DNA of 49,809 bases from Actinomycetota bacterium (GTDB lineage: Bacteria > Actinomycetota > Actinomycetes > Nanopelagicales > Nanopelagicaceae), in contig CANKXJ010000002.1 of the NCBI GenBank assembly GCA_947487595.1, positions 1 through 49,809 of the forward strand, read 5' to 3'. The notes under the pieces were generated by a model. That model was not told where the DNA came from. It was given only the letters and a program-made list of their open reading frames with translations, and did not search any database. Every line of letters starts with the position of its first letter. The stretch's first letter is position 1. This document shows positions 39,913-49,809 of this stretch, piece by piece. Position numbers and translations under genes: made by a program.

Positions 39913-40719
39913 TTGATTCGCTCAATTCCATCACCAACAGTTTCATCCTTGGAGTTGGGCCCATTTACTGTTCATCTCTACGCCTTATGCATAATTACTG
40001 GTATTGCCATTGCCATTTGGTTGGGGGATAAGCGCTTTCGTGCTCACGCACCGGAAGCTAAGTCAGTTGTTTCAGAGGTTGCTATCACTGCCGTTCCTGT
40101 AGGAATAATTGGTGGGCGCATTTATCACGTGATCACCTCACCAGATGCATATTTTGGTTCTGGAGGAAACCCAGTTGATGTTTTCAAAATCTGGGAGGGT
40201 GGTTTGGGTATTTGGGGGGCAATTTCACTTGGTGTCATCGGTGCATGGTGGAGGTATCGCCAATTAGCTAAGCGCACGCAATTGCCAAATTTTGCTCACT
40301 TTTTGGATGCGCTAGCTCCTGGGATTTTATTTGCCCAAGCAATTGGCAGATTTGGTAACTGGTTCAATATTGAACTATTTGGGCGACCATTAAATGCGCC
40401 GTGGGCGTTAGAAGTCCCAGCGCAATATCGACCAACGGGCTACTCTGCATTTGAAACCTTTCACCCAACATTTCTCTATGAAGCGATATGGTGTGCAGGT
40501 TTGGCCTTTGTGCTTATCAGATTAGGAAAGCGCTTAGCACCGGGGCAGATCTTTTCCCTCTATGTAATGGTGTATTCATTGGGCCGATTAATAATTGAAT
40601 CTATCCGTATTGATTTTGCTCACACAATTGCAGGCCTGCGCCTAAATATATGGGTCAGTTTGATTGTTGTTGTGGGTGGGGCCGTGATGTTTCGCATGCA
40701 GTCGCGCAAAGTCGATTGA
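39913..40719 (+). CDS. lgt: Prolipoprotein diacylglyceryl transferase
   Basis: GGRIYHVITS, WEGGLGIWGA, AQAIGRFGNWFNIELFGRP; TTG start. Confidence 0.95.
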   Translation: MIRSIPSPTVSSLELGPFTVHLYALCIITGIAIAIWLGDKRFRAHAPEAKSVVSEVAITAVPVGIIGGRIYHVITSPDAYFGSGGNPVDVFKIWEGGLGIWGAISLGVIGAWWRYRQLAKRTQLPNFAHFLDALAPGILFAQAIGRFGNWFNIELFGRPLNAPWALEVPAQYRPTGYSAFETFHPTFLYEAIWCAGLAFVLIRLGKRLAPGQIFSLYVMVYSLGRLIIESIRIDFAHTIAGLRLNIWVSLIVVVGGAVMFRMQSRKVD

Positions 40720-40727
40720 CTTTCAGG

Positions 40728-40733
40728 TAGGCT
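40728..40733 (+). promoter_or_regulatory. Candidate -10 (TAGGCT) 7 nt before the VIT1 start codon
   Basis: TAGGCT-CATCGCT-ATG. Confidence 0.4.
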
Positions 40734-40740
40734 CATCGCT

Positions 40741-41448
40741 ATGGCACTAGAAGAGGTATACCAACGCAATCTTCACCACCGCACTCATCGTGCAGGTTGG
40801 TTGCGTGCTGCAGTTCTTGGTGCAAATGATGGCTTAGTCTCAACAGCATCTTTGATGATTGGTGTTGCTGCGGCCGGTAAAACTGATCTCCTTTTGACGG
40901 TAGGGCTTGCGGGAATTTCTGCAGGTGCAATGTCTATGGCAGTAGGAGAATATGTTTCTGTTCGTTCTCAAAACGATATTGAAGAATCGGATCGTAAATT
41001 AGAAATTGAACATCTTGCTGCAGATCCTGAGGGAGAACTTTTAGAGCTCCAACACATTTACATCGCTCGAGGTCTTTCACCTGAACTTGCGTTAACTGTT
41101 GCACAAGAGATGCATAAAAAAGATCCACTTGCTGCGCACTTGCGTGATGAGTTAGGTCAATATCCCCACACAAAGGCCCGCCCAATTCAGGCAGCAGTTG
41201 CATCTGCTCTAAGTTTTACAGCAGGAGGATTTATCCCACTCTTGGGAGCCTTTGCACCAGCTATCGGTGCTCAAGCATGGAGCATTGTTGCCTTCACACT
41301 CGTCGGCTTATTTCTTACCGGAATACTCAGCGCCAGGACCGCGGGATCCAAGCTCTTGATCCCAACCATCCGAGTGATCATCGGAGGCTGTTTGGGCATG
41401 CTCATCACCGCAGCAATAGGAATGGTTGCCAATATCTCTGGGATTTAG
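40741..41448 (+). CDS. VIT1/CCC1-family transporter (Fe/Mn)
   Basis: AAVLGANDGLVSTASLMIGVAAA, GAMSMAVGEYVSVRSQNDIEESD. Confidence 0.92.
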   Translation: MALEEVYQRNLHHRTHRAGWLRAAVLGANDGLVSTASLMIGVAAAGKTDLLLTVGLAGISAGAMSMAVGEYVSVRSQNDIEESDRKLEIEHLAADPEGELLELQHIYIARGLSPELALTVAQEMHKKDPLAAHLRDELGQYPHTKARPIQAAVASALSFTAGGFIPLLGAFAPAIGAQAWSIVAFTLVGLFLTGILSARTAGSKLLIPTIRVIIGGCLGMLITAAIGMVANISGI

Positions 41449-41482
41449 CTGCTGTGGAAATTAGCGCATTTCTTGCTACCCT

Positions 41483-41531
41483 TTACCAGTAACACAGGGC
41501 CAAGGTTGTCCCTCACATCGTTTTCGACAAC
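41483..41531 (+). promoter_or_regulatory. Palindrome and inverted repeat in the gltB upstream region
   Basis: TTACCAGTAA (41483-41492); GTTGTC (41505-41510)/GACAAC (41526-41531). Confidence 0.35.
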
Positions 41532-41546
41532 AGGAGCTCTGACACC

Positions 41547-44500
41547 GTGGCTTTGCCTTCCAATTATCCGCATGCACAAGGTCTCTATGACCCTGCGCAA
41601 GAACATGATGCCTGCGGTGTGGCGATGGTGGCAACGCTTAATAAAGTAGCAACACATGAGATTGTTGAAAAAGCTCTCACCGCACTTCGCAACTTAGAGC
41701 ACCGCGGTGCTTCTGGAGCAGAACCAGATAGTGGTGATGGTGCAGGAATTCTTATTCGTATTCCAGATAAGTTTTATCAGGAAGTAACTGCTTTTGATTT
41801 ACCGTCAGCTGGCTCCTATGCATCTGGCATTGCATTTGTTGAAAAGGGTGTCGATGTTAAAGCTGCAATAGAGAAGATTGCAGCAGAAGAAGGATTGAAA
41901 GTCTTAGGATGGCGCGAGCTACCAATTAACTCAAAATCACTTGGCAAAACAGCACTGTCAGTCATGCCAAATTTTCAACAGATTTTTCTTTCAGGAGCCA
42001 ATGGGGAATCAGGCTTAGCTCTAGATCGAATAGCATTCTGTTTGCGCAAACGCGCCGAACATGGTCTAAAAGTGTATTTCCCTTCTCTCTCATCCCAAAC
42101 AATTGTTTACAAGGGCATGCTTACAACTGGACAACTAGAAGAGTTTTTCCCAGATCTCTCTGATGAGCGAGTTATTTCACCACTTGCACTCGTCCACTCA
42201 CGCTTTTCAACTAACACTTTTCCTTCTTGGCCACTAGCGCACCCTTATCGCTTTATTGCCCACAACGGTGAAATCAATACTGTTAAGGGAAACCGAAACT
42301 GGATGCGTGCACGCGAGTCTTTACTTGAAAGTGATTTAATTCCAGGAGATCTCAAGCGTCTATTCCCGATTGTTGAAATGTCAGGTAGTGACTCGGCTTC
42401 CTTTGACGAAGTTCTAGAGCTGCTCTATTTGGGCGGTCGTTCCTTGCCCCATGCAGTTTTAATGATGATTCCTGAAGCGTGGGAAAATCATGAAACGATG
42501 CCGCAGAATCGCCGTGATTTCTATGCATTCCACGCATCCTTGATGGAGCCATGGGATGGTCCTGCATGTGTGACATTTACCGATGGACATCAAGTTGGCG
42601 CAGTTCTTGACCGAAATGGTTTGCGCCCATCACGTTTTTGGGTAACAAATGATGGACTTGTTGTACTTGCATCTGAAGTTGGCGTTCTGGAGATTCCTGC
42701 TGAAAACATTGTACGAAAGGGACGCTTACAGCCTGGCAAGATGTTCTTAGTAGATATTGAAGCTGGACGTATTATTGAAGATTCTGAAATCAAAGATCAA
42801 TTAGCTGACTCTTCTCCTTACGGAGACTGGATCCAAGACGGGATGGTCAAGTTAAGTGATCTACCTTCGCGCGAACATATTATTTACCCTCACTCATCAG
42901 TGTTGCGCCGTCAGCGAGCATTTGGTTACACCGAAGAAGAAGTTCGCATTCTTATTACACCGATGGCAAAAAATGGATTAGAAGCTCTAGGTTCAATGGG
43001 AACAGACACTCCAATTGCAGCCCTTTCCGATAAGCCACGTTTAATCTTTGACTATTTCTCTCAACTTTTTGCACAGGTCACTAATCCGCCTCTAGATGCC
43101 ATTCGTGAAGAGTTGGTTACAAGCCTTGGAACTTCAATGGGGCCAGAGCACAATTTATTGGATCCAGGACCAAGTAGCTGTCGCCAAATCTCATTGGCTT
43201 TTCCTGTTATTGATAATGATGAGTTAGCAAAGATTATTCACGTTAACGCTGATGGTGAATACCCAGGCTTAAGTGCCCATGTGATTCGTGGGTTGTTCTT
43301 TGTTGCAGATGGTGGTGACTCACTTCGTGAGCGCATTGAAGGGATTAAAGCTGAGGTTTCACAGGCCATTAATGATGGTGCGCATATCATCGTTCTGTCA
43401 GATCGTGATGCAGATGCTGAAGAAGCACCCATTCCATCACTTTTATTAACTTCTGCTGTTCACCACCATTTAATTCGAGAGAAGACTCGTACCAAGGTGG
43501 GACTTGTTATTGAAGCTGGCGATGTGAGAGAAGTGCACCACATTGCTCTCTTAATCGGATATGGAGCAGCAGCTGTTAATCCATATTTAGCTATGGAGAC
43601 AGCTGAAGATTTAGTTCTGCAGGGAGTAATTACAGGAATTACACCTGAGAAGGCTGTGCGCAACTTAATTAAGTCTTTAGGCAAAGGCGTTCTCAAAGTG
43701 ATGTCCAAGATGGGCATTAGCACCATTGCTTCATACACAGGAGCTCAAGTATTTGAAGCTATTGGTTTGAGTCAAGAGTTAGTAGATGAGTATTTTGTTG
43801 GCACAACATCTCGCTTAGGTGGAGTCAATTTAGATGTCATTGCCCAGGAGACAATTGCCCGTCACCACATTGCATATCCGCCAGGAGGGGCAATTCCTGG
43901 AACTAAGAGATTGCCGATCGGTGGGGAATATCAGTGGCGCCGTGAAGGTGAACCGCATTTATTTGATCCAGAGACAGTCTTTACATTGCAGCACTCCACT
44001 CGCAATAAGCGATATGACGTTTTCAAGCGCTATACCGATCGAGTAAACGATCAGAGCACACGGTTGATGACATTGCGCGGACTCTTTGGTTTCAATGAGG
44101 GTGTGCGTCCTGCCATTTCAATAGATGAAGTGGAATCTGCATCAGAGATTATTAAGCGCTTTTCAACTGGTGCGATGTCATATGGCTCGATTTCTCAAGA
44201 GGCCCATGAAACTTTGGCAGTTGCTATGAACCGTTTAGGTGGTAAATCAAATACGGGTGAAGGTGGCGAAGATCCAGAGCGCTATCTAAAGATGGCTAAT
44301 GGAGATTCAAAGCGTTCTGCGATCAAGCAGGTTGCATCGGGCCGCTTTGGGGTTACAAGTGATTATTTAGTGAACTCAGATGACATTCAAATTAAAATTG
44401 CACAAGGTGCAAAGCCAGGTGAAGGTGGTCAACTTCCAGGTAACAAGGTGTATCCATGGGTGGCAAAGGTCCGCTATTCAACCCCTGGCGTAGGTCTTAT

Positions 44501-46064
44501 TTCACCTCCTCCTCACCACGATATTTATTCAATTGAAGATCTTGCACAGCTCATTCATGATTTAAAGAATGCTAATAAGAATGCACGTGTTCACGTCAAA
44601 CTTGTGGCTGAAGTGGGTGTCGGAACAGTTGCAGCTGGTGTGAGTAAGGCACATGCTGATGTTGTTCTGATCTCTGGCCATGATGGTGGAACTGGTGCAT
44701 CACCGCTGACTTCACTCAAGCATGCAGGTGCTCCATGGGAACTTGGCTTAGCTGAAACCCAGCAGACACTCCTTCTTAACAATTTACGTGATCGCATCGT
44801 TGTTCAAACTGATGGTCAATTAAAGACAGGTCGAGATGTTGTTATTGCTGCGCTCCTTGGCGCAGAAGAGTTTGGTTTTGCTACCGCGCCACTTGTTGTC
44901 TCTGGTTGCATCATGATGCGTGTATGTCATTTGGACACATGCCCAGTTGGTGTTGCAACTCAGAACCCAGAGTTGCGTAAGCGCTTCACAGGTAAGCCTG
45001 AATTCGTTGAGACTTTCTTTGAATATATCGCCGAAGAAGTCAGAGAGATTCTGGCCAGCCTTGGCTTTAAAACTCTGCTTGAAGCAGTTGGCCATGTTGA
45101 GTACTTAGATACCAAGCGTGCAGTTGATCATTGGAAGGCAAGTGGACTTGATCTTTCGCCATTGCTCACTCGACCAGATGTCAGCAGCCCGCTACACAAT
45201 ACTTCAGTGCAAGATCATGGACTTGATGCTGCGCTAGATAACCAACTTATTTCACTCTCGCAAGCTGCACTAGCGAACAAAGAATTAGTACGCATTGATC
45301 TTCCTGTTCGAAACGTGAATAGAACTGTTGGGACGATGTTGGGCGCTGAAATCACGCGCAAGCATGGGGGAGCAGGACTACCTGATGACACAATCGATGT
45401 GACTTTGCATGGCTCAGCTGGGCAATCACTCGGCGCATTTATTCCACGAGGTTTAACAATTCGCCTTTATGGTGATTCTAATGACTACGTGGGAAAGGGA
45501 ATTTCAGGCGGTCGCATCATTGTTCGACCAGATGAGAAGTCTACGTTTAACTCATTCGAAAATGTTATTGCTGGAAATGTTATTGGCTACGGTGCTACTT
45601 CTGGTCAGATCATGATTCGCGGTGTTGTCGGTGAGCGTTTCTGTGTTAGAAACTCAGGAGCTACTGCAATTGTTGAAGGTATCGGTGATCACGGTTGTGA
45701 ATACATGACCGGGGGAAGCGTTGTAGTCCTCGGGCGTACAGGACGTAACTTTGCTGCCGGTATGTCTGGAGGACGAGCCTTTGTTCTAGATCTTGATTCA
45801 GCAAATGTGAATACAGATATGGTGGATATTCTGGCTGTTCCAGAAGAACAAAAAGAGAGTCGACGTTCTTTGATTTCTGATTTTGCCGAAGAGACTGGTT
45901 CTGTTGTTGCTAGCGATCTCATTAAGGATTGGGACAGTGCAATCAAGAGAATCTCTCTAGTTATGCCACGTGATTATGCGCGCGTACTAGATGCAATGGC
46001 ACGGGCAACACGTGAAGGCTTGCCAGTAGATGCATTGGTGATGGAGGTTGCTGCAAATGGCTGA
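41547..46064 (+). CDS. gltB: Glutamate synthase large subunit
   Basis: [12 protein letters not shown]-terminal Cys amidotransferase, [41 protein letters not shown]-rich C-terminus; 1505 aa. Confidence 0.98.
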   Translation: MALPSNYPHAQGLYDPAQEHDACGVAMVATLNKVATHEIVEKALTALRNLEHRGASGAEPDSGDGAGILIRIPDKFYQEVTAFDLPSAGSYASGIAFVEKGVDVKAAIEKIAAEEGLKVLGWRELPINSKSLGKTALSVMPNFQQIFLSGANGESGLALDRIAFCLRKRAEHGLKVYFPSLSSQTIVYKGMLTTGQLEEFFPDLSDERVISPLALVHSRFSTNTFPSWPLAHPYRFIAHNGEINTVKGNRNWMRARESLLESDLIPGDLKRLFPIVEMSGSDSASFDEVLELLYLGGRSLPHAVLMMIPEAWENHETMPQNRRDFYAFHASLMEPWDGPACVTFTDGHQVGAVLDRNGLRPSRFWVTNDGLVVLASEVGVLEIPAENIVRKGRLQPGKMFLVDIEAGRIIEDSEIKDQLADSSPYGDWIQDGMVKLSDLPSREHIIYPHSSVLRRQRAFGYTEEEVRILITPMAKNGLEALGSMGTDTPIAALSDKPRLIFDYFSQLFAQVTNPPLDAIREELVTSLGTSMGPEHNLLDPGPSSCRQISLAFPVIDNDELAKIIHVNADGEYPGLSAHVIRGLFFVADGGDSLRERIEGIKAEVSQAINDGAHIIVLSDRDADAEEAPIPSLLLTSAVHHHLIREKTRTKVGLVIEAGDVREVHHIALLIGYGAAAVNPYLAMETAEDLVLQGVITGITPEKAVRNLIKSLGKGVLKVMSKMGISTIASYTGAQVFEAIGLSQELVDEYFVGTTSRLGGVNLDVIAQETIARHHIAYPPGGAIPGTKRLPIGGEYQWRREGEPHLFDPETVFTLQHSTRNKRYDVFKRYTDRVNDQSTRLMTLRGLFGFNEGVRPAISIDEVESASEIIKRFSTGAMSYGSISQEAHETLAVAMNRLGGKSNTGEGGEDPERYLKMANGDSKRSAIKQVASGRFGVTSDYLVNSDDIQIKIAQGAKPGEGGQLPGNKVYPWVAKVRYSTPGVGLISPPPHHDIYSIEDLAQLIHDLKNANKNARVHVKLVAEVGVGTVAAGVSKAHADVVLISGHDGGTGASPLTSLKHAGAPWELGLAETQQTLLLNNLRDRIVVQTDGQLKTGRDVVIAALLGAEEFGFATAPLVVSGCIMMRVCHLDTCPVGVATQNPELRKRFTGKPEFVETFFEYIAEEVREILASLGFKTLLEAVGHVEYLDTKRAVDHWKASGLDLSPLLTRPDVSSPLHNTSVQDHGLDAALDNQLISLSQAALANKELVRIDLPVRNVNRTVGTMLGAEITRKHGGAGLPDDTIDVTLHGSAGQSLGAFIPRGLTIRLYGDSNDYVGKGISGGRIIVRPDEKSTFNSFENVIAGNVIGYGATSGQIMIRGVVGERFCVRNSGATAIVEGIGDHGCEYMTGGSVVVLGRTGRNFAAGMSGGRAFVLDLDSANVNTDMVDILAVPEEQKESRRSLISDFAEETGSVVASDLIKDWDSAIKRISLVMPRDYARVLDAMARATREGLPVDALVMEVAANG

Positions 46065-48771
46065 TCCAAAAGGTTTTATGACAACTGAGCGTGAAACTCC
46101 AACACGCCGTCCAGTAGATGTGCGCATTCAAGATTGGCGCGAAGTATATGAACCACAAAGCTTTGAACACTTACAAAAGCAAGCAGGGCGTTGCATGGAT
46201 TGCGGTATTCCTTTCTGTCATTCAGGTTGCCCACTCGGAAACCTGATTCCTGAATGGAATGACTTGATTTGGCGCGGGGATAAGACTGAGGCGATTAATC
46301 GCCTGCATGCTACAAATAACTTTCCTGAGTTCACTGGACGTTTGTGCCCAGCTCCATGTGAGACTGCATGTGTTGTCGCAATCAATCGCGATGCGGTGAC
46401 AATTAAGCAAGTAGAGCTGCGCACCATTGAAGAAGCTTTCGATAATGGTGAAGTTAAGCCTTTAGCTCCAGATCGCATCACTGGTAAGACTGTTGCTGTG
46501 ATTGGTTCAGGACCTGCAGGATTAGCGGCGGCCCAACAACTCACACGCGCTGGTCACACTGTGGCCGTCTATGAGAGAGCCGATAAAATCGGTGGTCTTC
46601 TTCGCTATGGAATTCCAGAGTTTAAAATGGAAAAACACATCCTTGATCGCCGTTTAGTGCAGATGGAAAAAGAGGGAACACGTTTTCGTGCCGGTGTTGA
46701 TGTCGGAGTTGAATTAACTGGCGCTGATCTTCGCAAGAAATACGATGCAATTGTTTTAGCAGTCGGTGCAACTAAATGGCGTGACTTACCAATTCCGGGT
46801 CGTGAATTTAAGGGTGTTTACCAAGCCATGGAGTTCTTGCCTTGGGGTAATAAGCAGGCGCTGGGTGAGATAGAGGTTTCACCCATTAATGTTGCAGGTA
46901 AGCACGTAGTGATTCTGGGTGGTGGTGATACTGGAGCAGATTGCTTAGGAACATCAATTCGCCAAGGCGCAGCATCTATTACTCAACTAGAGATTATGCC
47001 GCGACCAAGTGATGAGCGACCAGATTCACAGCCATGGCCTACATATCCAATGATTTATCGTGTTTCAAGTGCCCATGAAGAAACAGATAACCGAATGTTC
47101 TCAGTGAGTACGGAAGAGTTTCTGGGTGATGCCGATGGAAATTTGCGGGCAATTCGTATTGTTGAAACAAAGTTTGAAAATGGAAAGTTTGAGCCAGTAG
47201 AGAAATCACATAAAGAGATTCGCGCAGATTTCGTATTTCTTGCATTGGGTTTCACAGGCCCTGAGCAATCAGATCTCATTTCGCAGCTAGAAGTAAAGTT
47301 AGATGATCGTGGAATCATTGCCCGTAATGCTGATTTTGAAACAAGCGAAGAAGGTATTTTCGTTGCAGGAGATGCAGGGCGTGGACAATCACTAATTGTC
47401 TGGGACGCTGGAATGAATATGGCACGGTTAAATCTCTCTCACGGCTCATATGAACAGCATCAAGAGCGCCTTGATTCTGTTCGCAAGGCTGCAAAAGCTG
47501 CCGGGCGCTCAGTTGCCATTCTTGTTGATCTTCAAGGCCCAAAGATTCGCCTTGCTCGCTTTAAAGCAGGGCCACATGATTTAGCGCGTGGTGACATATT
47601 TGTTATTACAACTGATGAGGTTGAGGGAACTAAAGAGCGCGTGGGAACAACTTATAAAGGTTTACCAGGAGATTGCAAAGTTGGGGATCGAATACTGATT
47701 GATGATGGAAAAGTAACAGTTGAAGTTGTTGAAGTTAAGGCACATGATGTTGTTACTAAGGTTATTGAACCTGGCGCGGTGAGTAACAACAAAGGTATTA
47801 ACTTGCCTGGCGTGGCAGTTTCAGTCCCAGCACTATCTGAAAAAGACATAGATGATCTTCGTTGGGGATTACGTGCTGGCGCTGATTTTATTGCGCTCTC
47901 ATTTGTTAGAAGTGCCGATGACATTAAAGATGTCCACAAGATTATGGATGAAGAAGGTATTCGGGTTCCAGTTATCGCCAAGATCGAAAAGCCACAGGCC
48001 GTGGAAAACCTCGTTGAAATCGTTGACGCCTTTGATGGCATCATGGTTGCTCGAGGCGATCTAGGCGTGGAGCTTCCCATCGAAGATGTGCCATTGGTAC
48101 AAAAGCAGTGCATTGAGCTAGCCCGAGATATGGCAAAGCCAGTAATCGTTGCAACGCAAATGCTTGAATCAATGATGACTAATTCTCGACCAACGCGCGC
48201 GGAAGCTACAGATTGTGCAAATGCAGTTCTAGATGGCGCAGATGCTCTGATGCTCTCAGGTGAAACAAGTGTGGGAGAGTTTGCAATTGAGGCCGTTCAA
48301 ACGATGGCGCGCATCATTCAAAAGACTGAAGAAGGCGGCTTAGATCGCATTCGTCCAATAAAGACAGCCCCACGTACTAAAGGTGGAGCAATTACAAAGG
48401 CTGCAACTGAAGTTGGCGCAATTGTTGGGGCAAAGTATTTAGTGGCATTTACACAAAGCGGAGATTCAGCGCGTCGTATGTCACGTTTGCGCTCACCTAT
48501 TCCAATTCTTGCTATGACTCCAGAGGTTGGAACATATAACCGTCTTGCACTTTCGTGGGGTGTTGAATCAATGCTCACTCCTATCGTTGGTGCAACTGAT
48601 GACATGGTGAAGTTGGTTGACACTGTTCTAATTGATTCAGGTCGCGCTCAATTAGGTGATCAAGTGATGATTGTTGCTGGATCTCCTCCTGGAATTCCAG
48701 GAGGAACGAACGCGATGCGCGTTCACCGTGTGGGAGATGCTGTTGGTGGGGTAGCTGCGGCTTACCGCTAA
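46057..48771 (+). CDS. gltD-pyk: In-frame fusion ORF: glutamate synthase small subunit (46057 to about 47403) joined to pyruvate kinase (about 47404 to 48771)
   Basis: Glt[56 protein letters not shown]; Pyk: [83 protein letters not shown]; no stop between. Confidence 0.93.
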   Translation: MADPKGFMTTERETPTRRPVDVRIQDWREVYEPQSFEHLQKQAGRCMDCGIPFCHSGCPLGNLIPEWNDLIWRGDKTEAINRLHATNNFPEFTGRLCPAPCETACVVAINRDAVTIKQVELRTIEEAFDNGEVKPLAPDRITGKTVAVIGSGPAGLAAAQQLTRAGHTVAVYERADKIGGLLRYGIPEFKMEKHILDRRLVQMEKEGTRFRAGVDVGVELTGADLRKKYDAIVLAVGATKWRDLPIPGREFKGVYQAMEFLPWGNKQALGEIEVSPINVAGKHVVILGGGDTGADCLGTSIRQGAASITQLEIMPRPSDERPDSQPWPTYPMIYRVSSAHEETDNRMFSVSTEEFLGDADGNLRAIRIVETKFENGKFEPVEKSHKEIRADFVFLALGFTGPEQSDLISQLEVKLDDRGIIARNADFETSEEGIFVAGDAGRGQSLIVWDAGMNMARLNLSHGSYEQHQERLDSVRKAAKAAGRSVAILVDLQGPKIRLARFKAGPHDLARGDIFVITTDEVEGTKERVGTTYKGLPGDCKVGDRILIDDGKVTVEVVEVKAHDVVTKVIEPGAVSNNKGINLPGVAVSVPALSEKDIDDLRWGLRAGADFIALSFVRSADDIKDVHKIMDEEGIRVPVIAKIEKPQAVENLVEIVDAFDGIMVARGDLGVELPIEDVPLVQKQCIELARDMAKPVIVATQMLESMMTNSRPTRAEATDCANAVLDGADALMLSGETSVGEFAIEAVQTMARIIQKTEEGGLDRIRPIKTAPRTKGGAITKAATEVGAIVGAKYLVAFTQSGDSARRMSRLRSPIPILAMTPEVGTYNRLALSWGVESMLTPIVGATDDMVKLVDTVLIDSGRAQLGDQVMIVAGSPPGIPGGTNAMRVHRVGDAVGGVAAAYR

Positions 48772-48798
48772 GATTAGGCCCGTTCGGTATCACTTAAC

Positions 48799-48871
48799 GC
48801 CTCGGTACTCCAACGGTAGAGAGGGCAGTCTCAAACACTGCACAGTGTCGGTTCAAATCCGACTCGGGGCA
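48799..48871 (+). tRNA. tRNA with CAA anticodon (Leu by codon) but class I architecture (5-nt variable loop)
   Basis: 73-nt cloverleaf: GCCTCGG/TCGGGGC acceptor, CTC/GAG D stem, GCAGT-CTCAAAC-ACTGC anticodon arm, GTCGG-TTCAAAT-CCGAC T arm. Confidence 0.88.
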
Positions 48872-48872
48872 C

Positions 48873-49455
48873 ATGACACAAAAGGTTCGCATCCTCGTTG
48901 CCGAAGATGAAGCACTCATTCGCATGGACCTTGTTGAGATGTTACAAGGTTGCTGGATATGAAGTTGTGGCAGAGGCAACCAATGGCCAAGAAGCAATTG
49001 ATTTAGCAAATGAACACAAACCAGATTTAGCTATTCTTGATGTGAAGATGCCAGTACTAGATGGAATATCTGCTGCTGAGAAAATTATTGATCTTGCACC
49101 TGTATTGATGCTGACAGCTTTTTCCCAAAAAGAATTAGTAGATAGAGCGCGCGATGCCGGGGTCATGGCATATGTTGTGAAGCCTTTTACTATTGGAGAT
49201 TTAATCCCTGCGATTGAAATTGCAATTAGTCGTCATACACAAATGCGCTCACTTGCTGCTGAAGTTGCAGATCTACATGATCGCCTAGAAACACGAAAGA
49301 TTATTGATCGGGCAAAAGGTATTTTAATGAAGGCACTTAATCTCTCAGAACCAGAGGCTTTTTCTTGGATTCAAAGAGCGGCCATGGATCGCCGATTAAC
49401 TATGAAACAGGTGGCCGAAGCCGTCATTAGCCCGCAGGCCGTACCCGAGAGCTAA
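48873..49455 (+). pseudogene. pdtaR: ANTAR-domain response regulator (PdtaR-like) with an apparent +1 frameshift near 48947-48954
   Basis: Frame from 48873 gives MTQKVRILVAEDEALIRMDLVEMLQ; the next frame gives GYEVVAEATNGQEAIDLA...DLAILDVKMPVLDG...ANTAR C-terminus (TRKIIDRAKGILM...EAFSWIQRAAMDRRLTMKQVAEAV). Confidence 0.85.
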
Positions 49456-49563
49456 CTTCGGTAGTTCTGCCAAAACGTTACATAACTGCAATCAAAGCCG
49501 GGCTTTTCATGCTCAATCGGGCTTGTTAAACCCTCATCCCTGCCATTACCCTGAGCGTCTCCC

Positions 49564-49575
49564 TGTCCCGGGACA
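49564..49575. promoter_or_regulatory. 12-bp perfect palindrome TGTCCCGGGACA upstream of the ABC substrate-binding gene
   Basis: Perfect palindrome 21 nt before the ATG; also flanked by CCTGT (49562-49566)/ACAGG (49581-49585). Confidence 0.4.
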
Positions 49576-49596
49576 CAAGAACAGGAAAGGCGTTAA

Positions 49597-49809
49597 ATGA
49601 ACAAGAAGATCAAGAGTTCACTTGCCATTGTTACTGCTGCAGCCGTTGCTTTTGGCGTTGCATCAGTTCCAACAGCTAGTGCAGCTGTGAAGACATACAC
49701 CATCGGTTACCAAGGCCCACTTTCAGGTGGAGAAGCATCAACTGGTATCGATGAGCAAAACGCAGTTAAGTATGCAATCAAACTATTCGAAGCAAAGAAC
49801 AAGAGCATC
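49597..49809 (+). CDS. ABC transporter substrate-binding protein, branched-chain amino acid type (3' truncated by the window)
   Basis: MNKKIKSSLAIVTAAAVAFGVASVPTASAA signal peptide, then TYTIGYQGPLSGGEASTGIDEQNAVKYAI; open to the window end. Confidence 0.85.
   Translation, partial: MNKKIKSSLAIVTAAAVAFGVASVPTASAAVKTYTIGYQGPLSGGEASTGIDEQNAVKYAIKLFEAKNKSI

Noticed and set aside
48898-48945. Response-regulator start at 48898 (MPKMKHSFAWTLLRCYKV...)
   Set aside because: Out of frame with the conserved receiver N-terminus MTQKVRILVAEDEALIRMDL encoded from 48873; an artefact of the frameshift.
49477-49492. GTTAC-ATAACT-GCAAT as a GlnR-like box
   Set aside because: Only a partial match to the GTnAC-n6-GnAAC pattern and no independent support.
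49492-49530. AAGCC/GGCTT inverted repeats as a terminator after pdtaR
   Set aside because: Short, irregular stems with no clear T-tract.
1-49809. CRISPR arrays, transposons, prophage or toxin-antitoxin modules
   Set aside because: No direct-repeat/spacer pattern, transposase, integrase or phage gene; nearly all the DNA is core genes in conserved order.

Overview
This window is a chromosomal core region of a moderately AT-rich actinobacterium. Gene order and protein character suggest the freshwater acI / Nanopelagicales group; that assignment is inference. In order it contains: a dnaE2-like polymerase tail with dinB; a complete dcw division and cell-wall cluster (mraZ to sepF/yggT); convergent ileS with an Ile T-box leader; dksA-like, lspA, rluD and dnaE1; a his-trp supra-operon; a DoxX/MauE + DsbA + lgt block and a VIT1 transporter; gltB followed by a gltD::pyk fusion ORF; a tRNA with a CAA anticodon; an ANTAR response regulator; and the start of an ABC substrate-binding protein. 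I see no mobile element, prophage, CRISPR array or rRNA. The most notable points are: (1) an in-frame gltD::pyk fusion missing the GltD C-terminus and the Pyk N-terminus; (2) single-site lesions in otherwise intact murE (in-frame TGA) and pdtaR (+1 frameshift), which together with (1) may mean consensus errors; (3) a strong structured element between mraZ and rsmH; (4) a 10-bp-periodic GTGG array upstream of mraZ; (5) an ultrashort-Stem-I-like Ile T-box with an SD-sequestering hairpin on ileS; (6) a class I-shaped tRNA with anticodon CAA that ends 1 nt before a start codon; (7) an unlisted 56-aa membrane ORF between trpE and trpC; (8) a recurrent TAnnnT-N6/7-start signature consistent with leaderless transcription. 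All calls come from reading the sequence; no searches were run.
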